Assembly (NCBI RefSeq): GCF_003994255.1
Contig: NZ_ML133862.1
Span: 1-64,000 of the forward strand
DNA: 64,000 nt
DNA from: Brachybacterium paraconglomeratum
GTDB taxonomy: Bacteria; Actinomycetota; Actinomycetes; Actinomycetales; Dermabacteraceae
Reading direction: 5' to 3'
The notes under the pieces are model-generated. The model saw nothing but the letters and a program-made list of their open reading frames with translations, was not told where the DNA came from and did no database searches. Each line of letters starts with the position of its first letter. Position 1 is the stretch's first letter. A program made the position numbers and the translations under genes. This document shows positions 27,040 to 35,395 of this stretch, piece by piece.

Positions 27040-28491
27040 ATGACCACGCACCGGCCCGTCGGCCCCGCCACGCCGCAGGAGACGGTCGCGTCGCCCGCCC
27101 CCGAGACGCCGCCGAAGACGGCGGTGCCTCTCGAGCCGGGGACGCCGTCGTGGCGCAGCGTGCGCGGCTGGGTGATAGCCGCCCTGCAGACGCTGCTCTG
27201 CCTGGGACTCGGCTGCCTGATGTTCCTGATGGTGCTCGGCGAGCTGCTGTTCGAGTTCGACGACGCGCCGCCCGAGGGGCTGGTGGCGATGGTGGCTGTC
27301 GACGCGCTGATCGGGGTCGCGGCGACGGTCGTGATCGGCCCGCTGCGCCTCCTGCGCCCGGGCCGGCTCCATGCGACGGCCCACCTGCTGATCACGACCG
27401 TAGCCGGGCTGAGCGTGTGGAGCGTGCCTGCGGCAGCGATCGCCCTGTACCGGCTCGGGCTGCGGCGCCGACTGGGACTGGACGTCGCCGCGGTGGCGCT
27501 GCTCGGCGTGACCGCCATGGCCTGGCTGACGCTCGACATGCGGCTTCGGGGCGACGACGATCCGCGCTACGTCGCCACCGCGCTCGGGGTGATGATCATC
27601 GGCGCCCTCGTGCCGCTGCTGATCGGCCGCGTGGTCGGCACCCGTCACGAGCTGATCCGCACGCTGCGCGAGCGCGCGGACGCCGCCGAGCGCGAGCGCG
27701 CCTCCGCGGAGCGGGAACGGATCGCCGCCGAGCGCGAGCGGGTCGCCGCCGAGCAGGCCCGATCCTCCGCGGACCAGGCCCGGCGCTCGGCCGAGCAGGC
27801 CGGGCTGTCGGCGCAGCGGGAGGCCGACGCCCTGCGGCGCGGCCGCGATGCGGAGAGCGCCCAGGTGCGGGCGGAGGAGCGGGCGGCGCTGGCCCGCGAC
27901 ATGCACGACAGCGTCTCCCACCACCTCGCCTCGATCGCCATGCACGCGGGCGCGATGGCCTATCGCGAGGACCTCGACCCCGCGACGCTGCGCGAGACCG
28001 CGCGGACGGTTCGCGACGCCGCCCAGCACGCGAACCGGGAGCTGCGCGAGGTGCTCATCGCACTGCGCACCGCCGACGACCACGCCGCCGACGACGCCGC
28101 GCCGCTCGCCACCGCCCCCACCCTCGAGGAGACGGTGGAGCGGGCGCGGGACGGTGGACAGGAGGTCTCCCTCGAACTCGACGGACTGGACCTGGCCGAA
28201 CTCGAGCAGCTCGGACGCGGCACCGTCGTCGCGCTCGCCCGCATCCTCGGCGAGGCGCTGACCAACGCGGCCAAGCACGCACCGGGCGCCCCGGTCACCG
28301 CGCTCCTCGCCCGGCGGGCCGAGCAGGTGACGCTGACGGTCGAGAACCCGCTGACCGGTGAGGCACAGCCCCTGTCGACCGGCCACGGCCTCATCGGCGT
28401 CGAGGAGCGAGCGCGCCTGCTCGGCGGCGGGGCCCGCTGGACGCGCACCGAGCACGGCACCTTCGAGATGGAAGCATGGCTGCCATGGTGA
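27040..28491 (+). CDS. NarL-system sensor histidine kinase
   Basis: A 483-residue membrane kinase. Residues ~45-200 hold five or six hydrophobic helices with little extracellular sequence. A striking coiled-coil segment rich in AERERA-type repeats (about residues 215-285) joins them to the HisKA_3 domain with LARDMHDSVSHHLASIAMHA (phospho-His) and a HATPase with ILGEALTNAAKHAPGA and GHGLIGVEERARLLGG. It should autophosphorylate and pass phosphate to the response regulator encoded immediately downstream, whose reading frame it overlaps. The stimulus is unknown. Confidence 0.9.
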   Translation: MTTHRPVGPATPQETVASPAPETPPKTAVPLEPGTPSWRSVRGWVIAALQTLLCLGLGCLMFLMVLGELLFEFDDAPPEGLVAMVAVDALIGVAATVVIGPLRLLRPGRLHATAHLLITTVAGLSVWSVPAAAIALYRLGLRRRLGLDVAAVALLGVTAMAWLTLDMRLRGDDDPRYVATALGVMIIGALVPLLIGRVVGTRHELIRTLRERADAAERERASAERERIAAERERVAAEQARSSADQARRSAEQAGLSAQREADALRRGRDAESAQVRAEERAALARDMHDSVSHHLASIAMHAGAMAYREDLDPATLRETARTVRDAAQHANRELREVLIALRTADDHAADDAAPLATAPTLEETVERARDGGQEVSLELDGLDLAELEQLGRGTVVALARILGEALTNAAKHAPGAPVTALLARRAEQVTLTVENPLTGEAQPLSTGHGLIGVEERARLLGGGARWTRTEHGTFEMEAWLPW

Positions 28492-29411
28492 ACGACGGAT
28501 CGGGCGCGCACCGAGGCGCCTGCGACAGCAGCGGCACGGACAGCCCGGGCGGCACGGACGGCCCGGGGGACCAGGGCGGCGCGGCCCCGGTGCGGGTGCT
28601 GCTGGTGGACGACGAGGCGCTGATGCGCTCCGGCCTGCGCCTGATGATCGACGGGGCGCGCGGCATCGAGGTGATCGGCGAGGCGGCCGACGGGCACGCC
28701 GCCCTCGAGCAGGTCGCCGGGCTCGGCCCGGACGTGGTGCTGATGGACATCCGCATGCCGCGCATGACCGGGCTCGAGGCCCTCGCCGCGCTGCGCGAGC
28801 GCGGCGACCAGGCGCGGGTGGTGATGCTGACCGCCTTCGACACCGACGAGTTCCTGCTCGAGGCGCTGCGGTCCGGGGCGGAGGGCTTCCTGCTCAAGGA
28901 CTCCCCGCCCGAGGAGGTGGTCGAGGCGGTGCTCGCCGCCGCCGCCCAGCGGCCCCGCTTCTCCCCCGAGGTGCTGCGCCGCCTGGTCCGCCTCGCGGCC
29001 GACGGGGGTTCGGTCGGCGTCTCGGGCAGCAGCGAAGGGCGCGGCGCATCCGGCAGCGGACGAGCGGCCGGCCCGCACATCAGCGGGACCGCGAACGGCG
29101 ACTTCCACCGGACCGCCACCAACTCCCTCGGCGGAGCGGGCGTCGCGTCGGCCGCAGGGGCGGGACCGTCATCCCCGTCGGCGGGATCCCCGTCGGCCGA
29201 GGCTTCCCTCTCCCCCGCGCCCGAGGGGATCACCGAGCGGGAGTGGGACGTGGCGCGGCTGGTCGCGCAGGGGCTCGCGAACCCGGAGATCGGCGCGAGC
29301 CTGTTCATGTCGGTCGCGACGGTGAAGACCCACCTGGGCCGGCTCTACCAGAAGCTGCAGGTCACCAACCGCGTGCAGCTCGCGATCGCGGTGCTCGAGC
29401 TCGGCGGCTGA
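28485..29411 (+). CDS. NarL/FixJ-type response regulator
   Basis: A 308-residue regulator with an N-terminal receiver (RVLLVDDEALMRSG; phospho-acceptor Asp about residue 88 in VVLMDIRMPRMTG; Lys in EGFLLKDSPP) and a C-terminal LuxR helix-turn-helix (ITEREWDVARLVAQG; VATVKTHLGRLYQKL). Two oddities are a ~30-residue Gly/Ser/Asp-rich N-terminal extension and a ~75-residue low-complexity linker between the domains, making it much longer than the usual ~210-220. The start is uncertain: ATG 28476, ATG 28485 or GTG 28488. I chose 28485 because GGAAG is 10 bases upstream. It is co-translated with the kinase. Confidence 0.88.
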   Translation: MVNDGSGAHRGACDSSGTDSPGGTDGPGDQGGAAPVRVLLVDDEALMRSGLRLMIDGARGIEVIGEAADGHAALEQVAGLGPDVVLMDIRMPRMTGLEALAALRERGDQARVVMLTAFDTDEFLLEALRSGAEGFLLKDSPPEEVVEAVLAAAAQRPRFSPEVLRRLVRLAADGGSVGVSGSSEGRGASGSGRAAGPHISGTANGDFHRTATNSLGGAGVASAAGAGPSSPSAGSPSAEASLSPAPEGITEREWDVARLVAQGLANPEIGASLFMSVATVKTHLGRLYQKLQVTNRVQLAIAVLELGG

Positions 29412-29418
29412 GAGCGCC

Positions 29419-29595
29419 TCAGTTCATCAGGACCACGGCGGCGAAGGCGACGACCAGGCACGCGGCGCCGAGGCCCCACACCCACGTGGGCACGTTCTTG
29501 CTCTTCGAGGTCACGACGGTGGCGTAGAGCGAGATGATCGTCGCGAACATCAGCATGCCGGAGAGCAGGAACAGCAGCACGACGGCGGTGCTCAT
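29419..29595 (-). CDS. Small two-helix membrane protein, 58 residues
   Basis: A short reading frame with a strong ribosome-binding site (GGAGG, 7 bases before ATG 29595) encoding 58 residues. It has two hydrophobic helices, MSTAVVLLFLLSGMLMFATI at the start and LGAACLVVAFAAVVLM at the end, separated by a short basic loop TSKSKNVP. The composition is clearly that of a membrane protein and codon third positions are GC-rich, so it is very likely real. It converges on the response regulator, ending 7 bases past that gene. No family is recognised; similar small proteins often support larger membrane complexes. Confidence 0.75.
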   Translation of the reverse strand: MSTAVVLLFLLSGMLMFATIISLYATVVTSKSKNVPTWVWGLGAACLVVAFAAVVLMN

Positions 29596-29721
29596 GCCGC
29601 CACCTCCGTGCTCCGCGTCGACGTCGGCATCCGTGGTCCTTCCCTCGCCCTGGCCTGACCCGCCGAATGGTAGTACAGGCCGCCCTGACCGGGAACGATG
29701 CCACCCACGACAGAACCCTCG

Positions 29722-29727
29722 TATCCT
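29722..29727 (+). promoter_or_regulatory. Candidate -10 box for the cytidylate-kinase-like gene
   Basis: TATCCT fits TAnnnT and lies about 30 bases before the start codon, leaving room for a short leader that includes the ribosome-binding site. No good -35 is seen. Confidence 0.35.
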
Positions 29728-29756
29728 GGAGTCCTGATCTCGATGGGGAGGTTGTC

Positions 29757-30488
29757 ATGGACCGGGACGACGGCAGTCCGGCCGGGAGCACCGGCGCCGC
29801 GACGCCCGCCGCGGGCGGGACGCATCGCGCGGCAGCGCCCGGGGTCGAGGGCCCGCTCCCGGTGGTCACCCTCTGGGAGCATTTCGGGGCCGGGGCCGAC
29901 GCGATCGGCCGCGAGGTCGCCGAGCGGCTCGCCCTGCCCTACCACCAGCAGGCCTTCAGCTCCGAGGAGATCGAGTCCGACGGCCGCGACCGGGGCCCCT
30001 CCGCCGAGCAACAGGCCGCGCAGATCGAGTCCAGCCTGGCGCTGGCGCAGGTGTTCTCCGCGATGGGCGGGATGTACGGCGGGTTCGACGGCCGCGACAT
30101 CATCGACACCCAGGAGCAGAAGCGCACGCTCATCGCCGAGAACGACGCGACCGTGCACCGCTGCGCCGAAGAGGGCGGGGTGATCGTCGGCCGGAACGCC
30201 ACCGTGCTGCTCGCGGACCGGCCCCGCACCCTCCACGTGCTGCTCACCGCCGATCCGGAGACCCGCATCGCCCGCGCCGCCGAGCGCGCCGGGATCTCCC
30301 ACGACCGCGCGGCCAGGCGGCAGAAGCGGGAGGACCAGGTGCGGGTGGACATGTCGAAGTCGCTGTACGGCTGGGACCCGAGCGCGGTGGAGAATTACGA
30401 CATGGTCCTGAACACCTCGCGCCTCTCCCAGGACGCCGCCGTCGAGGCGATCGTCCATGCGGTGACGGGGCCGGGCTCCGCCCGGTGA
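29757..30488 (+). CDS. Cytidylate-kinase-like protein
   Basis: A 243-residue protein of the cytidylate-kinase-like family. After a ~35-residue low-complexity start, the core reads VTLWEHFGAGADAIGREVAE, matching the modified P-loop GxGxxxIG of this family, then LALPYHQQAF, GVIVGRNATVLLADRP and VLLTADPETRIARAAER. Family members are predicted nucleotide kinases of unknown substrate. The ATG at 29757 is preferred because GGGAGG is just upstream; the longer frame from 29667 lacks homology. Its stop overlaps the next regulator gene by 4 bases (GTGA). Confidence 0.8.
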   Translation: MDRDDGSPAGSTGAATPAAGGTHRAAAPGVEGPLPVVTLWEHFGAGADAIGREVAERLALPYHQQAFSSEEIESDGRDRGPSAEQQAAQIESSLALAQVFSAMGGMYGGFDGRDIIDTQEQKRTLIAENDATVHRCAEEGGVIVGRNATVLLADRPRTLHVLLTADPETRIARAAERAGISHDRAARRQKREDQVRVDMSKSLYGWDPSAVENYDMVLNTSRLSQDAAVEAIVHAVTGPGSAR

Positions 30489-31186
30489 CCGCCTCCCGCG
30501 TCCTCGTCGTCGAGGACTCCCCCGACGTCCGCGCCCTGCTCGTCGAGGCCCTGCGCGACGAGGGGCACGAGGTTCTCACCGCCGCCGACGGGCTCGCCGC
30601 CCGTGCCGCGCTCGCCCCGGGCCGCGAGGCCGCGGGCGTCGACCTGGTGGTGCTGGACCTGATGCTCCCGCACGTGGACGGGTCGGTGCTGCTGGCGGAG
30701 ATCCGCCGCGCGGGCGAGGTGCCGGTGCTGGTGCTGTCCGCGAAGGACGCCGTCTACACCAAGGTGGACATGCTGCGCCTGGGCGCCGACGACTACGTGA
30801 CCAAGCCCTTCGACCTCGCCGAGCTCACCGCCCGGGTCGAGGCGCTGCTGCGCCGCTCCGCCCCGCCCGCCGCCGCCAAGCCCGCCCCGCTTGTCCACGG
30901 GCCCCTCTCCCTCGACCCCGCCGCCGCGCGCGTGCGGATGGACGGGGCCGAGGTCGCGCTGACCGCGACCGAGCTGCGGCTGCTGTACCTGCTGCTGGCC
31001 TCGCCGGGGCAGGTCTTCTCCCGGCCCCGGATCTACGAGGCGGTGTGGGAGGAGCCGTTCGTCGGCGACGACGCGGCGGTGAAGACCCACGTCTCGAACC
31101 TGCGCGGCAAGCTGCGCGAGGCCGCGCCGGCGCTGGACCCCATCGAGACCGTGTGGGGGCTCGGGTACCGGCTGCGCGCGCTCTGA
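30485..31186 (+). CDS. OmpR/PhoB-type response regulator
   Basis: A 233-residue regulator: receiver (RVLVVEDSPDVRALL; phospho-acceptor in LVVLDLMLPHVDGS; Lys in DDYVTKPFDL) and winged-helix output domain (LTATELRLLYLLLASPGQ; AVKTHVSNLRGKL; VWGLGYRLRAL). The start is GTG at 30485, overlapping the kinase-like gene by 4 bases. Downstream lie a BcrAB-like ABC transporter and a sensor kinase, the gene order (regulator, ABC, kinase) typical of cell-envelope stress and peptide-antibiotic resistance modules. It probably activates the ABC genes. Confidence 0.92.
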   Translation: MTASRVLVVEDSPDVRALLVEALRDEGHEVLTAADGLAARAALAPGREAAGVDLVVLDLMLPHVDGSVLLAEIRRAGEVPVLVLSAKDAVYTKVDMLRLGADDYVTKPFDLAELTARVEALLRRSAPPAAAKPAPLVHGPLSLDPAAARVRMDGAEVALTATELRLLYLLLASPGQVFSRPRIYEAVWEEPFVGDDAAVKTHVSNLRGKLREAAPALDPIETVWGLGYRLRAL

Positions 31187-31325
31187 CCCGTCGGTCGGGG
31201 CATCTGCGCCGTCGGCCGCGCCGATCTTCACGCTTTCCTGACCTTCTCCGCCCCGCTCCTCACGCCTGCCCGACCTCTTCTCCGTAGCGTCGTCCCCGAC
31301 ACCACGAGCCAGAAGGGAGCCCGGC

Positions 31326-32246
31326 ATGAGCGAGACCGTCCTGAGAACCCGGGACCTCACCAAGCACTACGGCGACCACGCCGCCGTGCACGCGATGAGC
31401 ATCCGCCTCGAGCGCGGGCGGATCTACGGGCTGATCGGCCGCAACGGCGCCGGCAAGACCACGCTGATGCGGCTGATCGCAGGGCTGTCGATACCGAACT
31501 CCGGGAGCATCGAGCTGTTCGGTGCCGACGCCGAGCGCCCCCGCACCGCCGACCTCGCCCGGATCGGCACCCTCATCGAGTCCCCGTCCCTGCACGGCGG
31601 GATGACCGCGCGGCAGAACATGCACCTGCACCGGCTGCTGCGCGGCGTGCCCGATCCCCGCGTCGAGGAGCGTCTGCTCGAGCTCGTGGGCCTCGCCGGG
31701 ACGGGCCGGAAGAAGGTCCGCGACTTCTCCCTCGGCATGCGCCAGCGGCTCGGGATCGCCCTCGCCCTGATCGCGGACCCGGAGCTGCTGATCCTCGACG
31801 AGCCCGTCAACGGCCTGGACCCGCAGGGCGTGGTCGAGGTGCGGCGCCTGGTGCGCTCGCTGGCGGAGGAGCGCGGGATGACCGTGCTGATCTCCAGCCA
31901 CAACCTGCCCGAGCTGTTCCAGACCGCGACCGACTACCTCATCGTCGAGGGCGGCGAGCTGCGCATGACCCTCACCCTCGAGGAGCTCGAGGCCCAGACC
32001 CAGCAGTACCTCGAGGTCGCCGCCGCTGATCCCGCCGCCCTGCTCACCGCGCTCGAGGAGGCCTGGCCGGACGCGGAGGCGCGGGTCATGCCCGGCGGGA
32101 CCGTGCGTCTGCCCCACCACGCCGACCGCGCCGAGCAGGTGCTGCGCACCCTCGTCGCCGCCGACGTGTGGCCCACGCGCCTGGCCCGCGAGGGCGAGAG
32201 CCTCGAATCGTTCTTCCTGTCCGTGATCGGAGGAGAGAGAGCATGA
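31326..32246 (+). CDS. ABC transporter ATP-binding protein, BcrA-like
   Basis: A 306-residue ATPase with Walker A GRNGAGKTTLMRLIAG, signature FSLGMRQRLGIALAL and Walker B LLILDEPVNGLDPQG. The C-terminal ~80 residues follow the bacitracin/lantibiotic transporter type. It powers the permease encoded directly downstream, probably expelling or detaching a peptide antibiotic from the membrane. The ATG at 31326 is preceded by AGAAGGGAG. The stop overlaps the permease start (ATGA). A TAGCGT box about 40 bases upstream may be its -10. Confidence 0.9.
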   Translation: MSETVLRTRDLTKHYGDHAAVHAMSIRLERGRIYGLIGRNGAGKTTLMRLIAGLSIPNSGSIELFGADAERPRTADLARIGTLIESPSLHGGMTARQNMHLHRLLRGVPDPRVEERLLELVGLAGTGRKKVRDFSLGMRQRLGIALALIADPELLILDEPVNGLDPQGVVEVRRLVRSLAEERGMTVLISSHNLPELFQTATDYLIVEGGELRMTLTLEELEAQTQQYLEVAAADPAALLTALEEAWPDAEARVMPGGTVRLPHHADRAEQVLRTLVAADVWPTRLAREGESLESFFLSVIGGERA

Positions 32247-33025
32247 TCAACCAGCTGCGCGCAGACCTCTACGCCATCGGCCGCACCGGCCCCGTCCTGA
32301 TCTGCCTCGCCGTCGCCGTGCTCGCCGCGGCGCTGTACACCGTGCTGCAGCACAGCCTCGCCGCCGGCGACCTCGGCCCCGAGGCGGCCAGCGGCGTGCA
32401 GGTGCTCAGCGACGCGCTGATGGTCTCGCTGATGGGGCCGTTGCTGTTCGGGGCGCTGGTCGCCCAGCCCTTCGAGACCACGTCCGTGCACAACTCCCTG
32501 CTCGCCTCCGGGCGCGGAGCGTTCGTCGGCGCGAAGACGGTGCTGACCGCCGCGGCCGTGACCGCCCTGTCCCTCCCCTACGGGATCGCGGTGCTGATAG
32601 GCCTCGCGACCGAGCAGGAGTTCGCCCCGGCGATCCCCACCGCGTTCTCGCAGCTGCTCGCCGCCGGCGGCGGTCTCGACGGCGGCCGCGTGGGCGAGAT
32701 CCTCGCGATCACCGCGACCATGGCCGTGCTCACCACGGCGAAGCTCTCGGTGTGCCTGCCGCTCGCGTTCGTGCTGCGGCGCCCGCTGGTGGTGATGGCG
32801 ATCGGCTTCGTGTGGGGCTTCCTCGCGGACCTGATCGGCTCCACCGCGGCCGACGTCGAGGGCCTCGACGCGCTCGTGCGTCTGACCCCCTTCGCCCGCG
32901 ACCACGTGCCGGGCCTCGACGCCACCGGCGGCGACCTGGTGGGCACCCTCGCCGTCTCGCTCGTGTTCATCGCGCTGATGGGACTGGTGTCCTGGCTGCT
33001 CTTCCGCCGGGCCGACGTGAAGTGA
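32243..33025 (+). CDS. ABC transporter permease, BcrB/ABC-2-like
   Basis: A 260-residue membrane protein with six predicted helices (for example VLICLAVAVLAAALYTVL near residue 18 and LAVSLVFIALMGLVSWLLF at the end). Its layout matches ABC-2/lantibiotic immunity permeases such as BcrB. GGAGGAGAGAGAGC precedes ATG 32243, which overlaps the ATPase stop, so the two subunits are made together. With the neighbouring regulator and kinase it forms a likely antibiotic-response module. Substrate is not readable. Confidence 0.85.
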   Translation: MINQLRADLYAIGRTGPVLICLAVAVLAAALYTVLQHSLAAGDLGPEAASGVQVLSDALMVSLMGPLLFGALVAQPFETTSVHNSLLASGRGAFVGAKTVLTAAAVTALSLPYGIAVLIGLATEQEFAPAIPTAFSQLLAAGGGLDGGRVGEILAITATMAVLTTAKLSVCLPLAFVLRRPLVVMAIGFVWGFLADLIGSTAADVEGLDALVRLTPFARDHVPGLDATGGDLVGTLAVSLVFIALMGLVSWLLFRRADVK

Positions 33026-33166
33026 GCCGGGGCCGAGGCCTCGCCGCGCGGGGCCGCCCGCGGGCGGCGCCGTCCGGGTGGCCGCGCCGTGCGGGGCGGG
33101 TCTGGGATCATGGCCGGACCCGCCCCGCCCCTGTCGCCCCGGGGACACGCCGACCAGGGAGGCCCG

Positions 33167-35341
33167 ATGACGGTCCTGCTCGTGGTCCTCGCCGTGCTGT
33201 GGCTGGGCACCGCCGCGTATCTCGTGGTGGTGCTGCGGCAGATCGCAGTGGTACGGCGCCGGCTCGAGGAGCGCGCCGGGCAGGAATCCCCCTCCGCGGT
33301 GACGCTCGCGCTCGTGGTCCCGCAGCTCGAGCAGCTCACCGCCCGGGTCAACAAGACCGTGGAGCAGGCCCGGCAGGCCTCGACCCGCACCCGCGCCGAG
33401 GAGCGGCGGATCCGCTCCTTCATCGCGGACGTCTCCCACGACCTGCGCACCCCGCTGACCTCGGTGCGCGGCTACCTCCAGCTGTTGGAGCGCACCGAAC
33501 TCGACGCCGTCCAGCGCGAGCGCCTCGCCGCCGCGCACCGACAGACCGTCGAGCTCGGCGCCCTGGTGGACCGGCTGTACGAGTACGCCTACCTGCTGGA
33601 CGCCGAGCCGCGCCAGGAGGTCGAGCGTCTCGACGTCGGCCTGCTGATGGGCGAGGTGCTGCTGGGGATGAGCGGCGAGATCGAGGGCGCCGGGCTCGAG
33701 GTGCAGCTCGATCCGCCGACGGGGCTCGTGCTCGCCACCGACCGCGAGATGCTCACCCGCATCGTGCAGAACCTGGGCCGCAACGCCGTCCAGCACGGCC
33801 GCGGGACGCTCGCCGTCGAGGTCGCGGCGTGGGGCGGGGCGGGGCCTGGGGGCACCGAAGCGGACATCGCGCCAACGCCGGGCACCGGGTCGACCGCAGG
33901 CAGCGGGCCGACGACCGGGGTCGAGCTCCGCTTCCGCAACGGCGTCGCCCCCGATGCCGAGATCGACACCGCCCGCCTGTTCGACCGCTTCTTCACGGCC
34001 GACGCCTCCCGCTCCGCCCGCACCAGCGGACTCGGCCTGTCGATCGTGGAGGTGCTGGTCACGGGCCTCGGCGGCACGGTCGCCGCCGTGCACGACCCGG
34101 TCGCGGCGACGCTCGAGATCCGCGCGCGGATCCCGTCGGCCGAAGCACCGTCGACGCGCTCCCCTCGCCCCCGCCCCCCCGCCCCCCGCCCCCCCCCCAT
34201 GTTGTGGAGCGCTGTGTTCCAGGCGTGGAACACAGCGCTCCACAACATGGCGGCGCTGAGGCGGAACGGGCGTGCTGCGCGACCTCGCGTGCGGGATATC
34301 CCCGTGCCCCGTCACCGCAGCGCCGATAGCCTCCCGTCCATGCCTGCCGCACCAGCCCCCGACGCACCTCCCCCGCGCGCGCCCCTCCCCTCCGCCCTTG
34401 ACACCGTCGGCCCCGAGACCCACTACCGCGAGGTGGAGCGGGTGCTGCGCGGCGAGGGCTGGACGCCCTGCGGCACCGGTGACTGGGCCGTCGCGCTCGC
34501 CTCCCCGGACGGGACGGCCGCGGCCCGGATCAGCCCCTTCGACCCCGTCGGCCCGTTTACCGCGCACCTCTACGAGGAGGCGGCCGCGACCGGCGCCGTG
34601 CCCCGCCTGGACCTGCACCGCCGCCTCGCCGGAGGCGCTGACCTGCTGGTCATGGAGTTCCTGCTGCCCATCGGCGAGGAGGAGGCGACGGAGTTCTTCG
34701 AGCGGATGCGGCGCGGGGACGGCGAGCTCGCCGGCGTCTCTGAGGTCGTGCACCGGGTCCATACGGCGGCGCTCGCGGAGCTGCCCTGGTGCGGTCCGCT
34801 GGATGCGAACCCGTCGAACGTGATGCGCGGGGCCGACGGGCGCCTGGTGCTGATCGACCCGTTCTACGCCGACGGCCCGGCGCTGTACGGCATGGCGCAG
34901 GAGGACCCGGACCGGTTCGTCACCACGCTCCCGCCGGCGCAGCGCCGGCACCTCACCGAGATCCCGCTCGGCGACTCGGGGCCCTGGCCGGAGGAGGAGC
35001 GGGAGGCGCTGCGGGCACGGCTGCAGCGGGCCGACCGGGAGCGTCCGGCCGAGGACCTGATCACCGAGGCCGCCGCGGCCGACGTGGACGGCTGGGGCTT
35101 CGACTGGCTCTCGGGCCGCGCCACCGAGGAGCGTCCCGAGTGGGGATACGCGCGGCTGCGGATGGAGTTCTTCGACATCGGCGCCGTCGCCTGGATCCTG
35201 CGGAAGTGCCCGTGGTGGGTGCCGGGATTCGGGGTCGACACCCACCGCGCGCAGCTGCTCGAGGTGGACCGGATCATCCGCCGCGACGGCGCCTTCGTCG
35301 CCCACTCGACGAGGCACCTGCTGCGCGCGCGGCGGCGGTGA
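33167..35341 (+). CDS. Sensor histidine kinase, frame open into APH-like kinase
   Basis: The frame encodes 724 residues. The first ~325 are a complete sensor kinase: one N-terminal helix (MTVLLVVLAVLWLGTAAYLV), HisKA with FIADVSHDLRTPLTSVRGYL, HATPase N-box NLGRNAVQHG and SGLGLSIVEVLV. The frame then passes through a proline stretch encoded by C-runs (34161-34198), through a 25-bp hairpin (34197-34250), and into a phosphotransferase-like module. ATG 33167 has AGGGAGG upstream. A functional fusion is unlikely: the hairpin looks like a terminator and the second module has its own leaderless start. Gain or loss of a C would end the kinase earlier. It is the sensor for the upstream regulator. Confidence 0.7.
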   Translation: MTVLLVVLAVLWLGTAAYLVVVLRQIAVVRRRLEERAGQESPSAVTLALVVPQLEQLTARVNKTVEQARQASTRTRAEERRIRSFIADVSHDLRTPLTSVRGYLQLLERTELDAVQRERLAAAHRQTVELGALVDRLYEYAYLLDAEPRQEVERLDVGLLMGEVLLGMSGEIEGAGLEVQLDPPTGLVLATDREMLTRIVQNLGRNAVQHGRGTLAVEVAAWGGAGPGGTEADIAPTPGTGSTAGSGPTTGVELRFRNGVAPDAEIDTARLFDRFFTADASRSARTSGLGLSIVEVLVTGLGGTVAAVHDPVAATLEIRARIPSAEAPSTRSPRPRPPAPRPPPMLWSAVFQAWNTALHNMAALRRNGRAARPRVRDIPVPRHRSADSLPSMPAAPAPDAPPPRAPLPSALDTVGPETHYREVERVLRGEGWTPCGTGDWAVALASPDGTAAARISPFDPVGPFTAHLYEEAAATGAVPRLDLHRRLAGGADLLVMEFLLPIGEEEATEFFERMRRGDGELAGVSEVVHRVHTAALAELPWCGPLDANPSNVMRGADGRLVLIDPFYADGPALYGMAQEDPDRFVTTLPPAQRRHLTEIPLGDSGPWPEEEREALRARLQRADRERPAEDLITEAAAADVDGWGFDWLSGRATEERPEWGYARLRMEFFDIGAVAWILRKCPWWVPGFGVDTHRAQLLEVDRIIRRDGAFVAHSTRHLLRARRR
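34161..34198 (+). repeat. Poly-C tracts (C7, C6, C10)
   Basis: Within 38 bases there are runs of 7 (34174-34180), 6 (34182-34187) and 10 C (34189-34198) inside the open frame. Such tracts are prone to slippage in replication and to sequencing error, either of which would change the sensor kinase C-terminus. Confidence 0.85.
34197..34250 (+). terminator. Perfect 25-bp hairpin after the sensor kinase
   Basis: Arms 34197-34221 and 34226-34250 are exact reverse complements around a 4-base GGCG loop; the core is TGTGGAGCGCTGTGTTCC. The very stable hairpin sits where the sensor kinase homology ends and about 90 bases before the next start. It is most likely a transcription terminator without a U-tract. 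Confidence 0.7.
34327..34332 (+). promoter_or_regulatory. -10 box for separate start of APH-like kinase
   Basis: TAGCCT, 7 bases, then ATG at 34340: the same leaderless layout used by many genes here. It supports expression of the kinase module as its own gene. Confidence 0.5.
34340..35341 (+). CDS. APH-like kinase, probable separate gene in same frame
   Basis: A 333-residue protein with a protein-kinase-like/aminoglycoside-phosphotransferase look: AVALASPDGTAAARISPFDP (nucleotide loop), LLVMEFLLPIGEEEATEF (hinge), VVHRVHTAALAELPW, and the catalytic/metal region CGPLDANPSNVM followed by GRLVLIDPF, comparable to the HxDxxxxN and DxD motifs but with the His-x-Asp altered. Real resistance activity is not implied. 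It shares its frame with the preceding sensor kinase, so it may also be read as its C-terminal half. Its last ~62 codons recur as a fragment at 36402-36588. Confidence 0.55.
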   Translation: MPAAPAPDAPPPRAPLPSALDTVGPETHYREVERVLRGEGWTPCGTGDWAVALASPDGTAAARISPFDPVGPFTAHLYEEAAATGAVPRLDLHRRLAGGADLLVMEFLLPIGEEEATEFFERMRRGDGELAGVSEVVHRVHTAALAELPWCGPLDANPSNVMRGADGRLVLIDPFYADGPALYGMAQEDPDRFVTTLPPAQRRHLTEIPLGDSGPWPEEEREALRARLQRADRERPAEDLITEAAAADVDGWGFDWLSGRATEERPEWGYARLRMEFFDIGAVAWILRKCPWWVPGFGVDTHRAQLLEVDRIIRRDGAFVAHSTRHLLRARRR

Positions 35342-35395
35342 CCCCGGGCGGCGACGGGCCCGCGGGCACGGCGTCTGCCGCCTGCGAGTACGCAC

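Noticed and set aside
34340-35341. Aminoglycoside resistance gene
   Set aside because: The fold resembles phosphotransferases, but the HxD catalytic motif is altered and no resistance family matches; a resistance claim is not supported.
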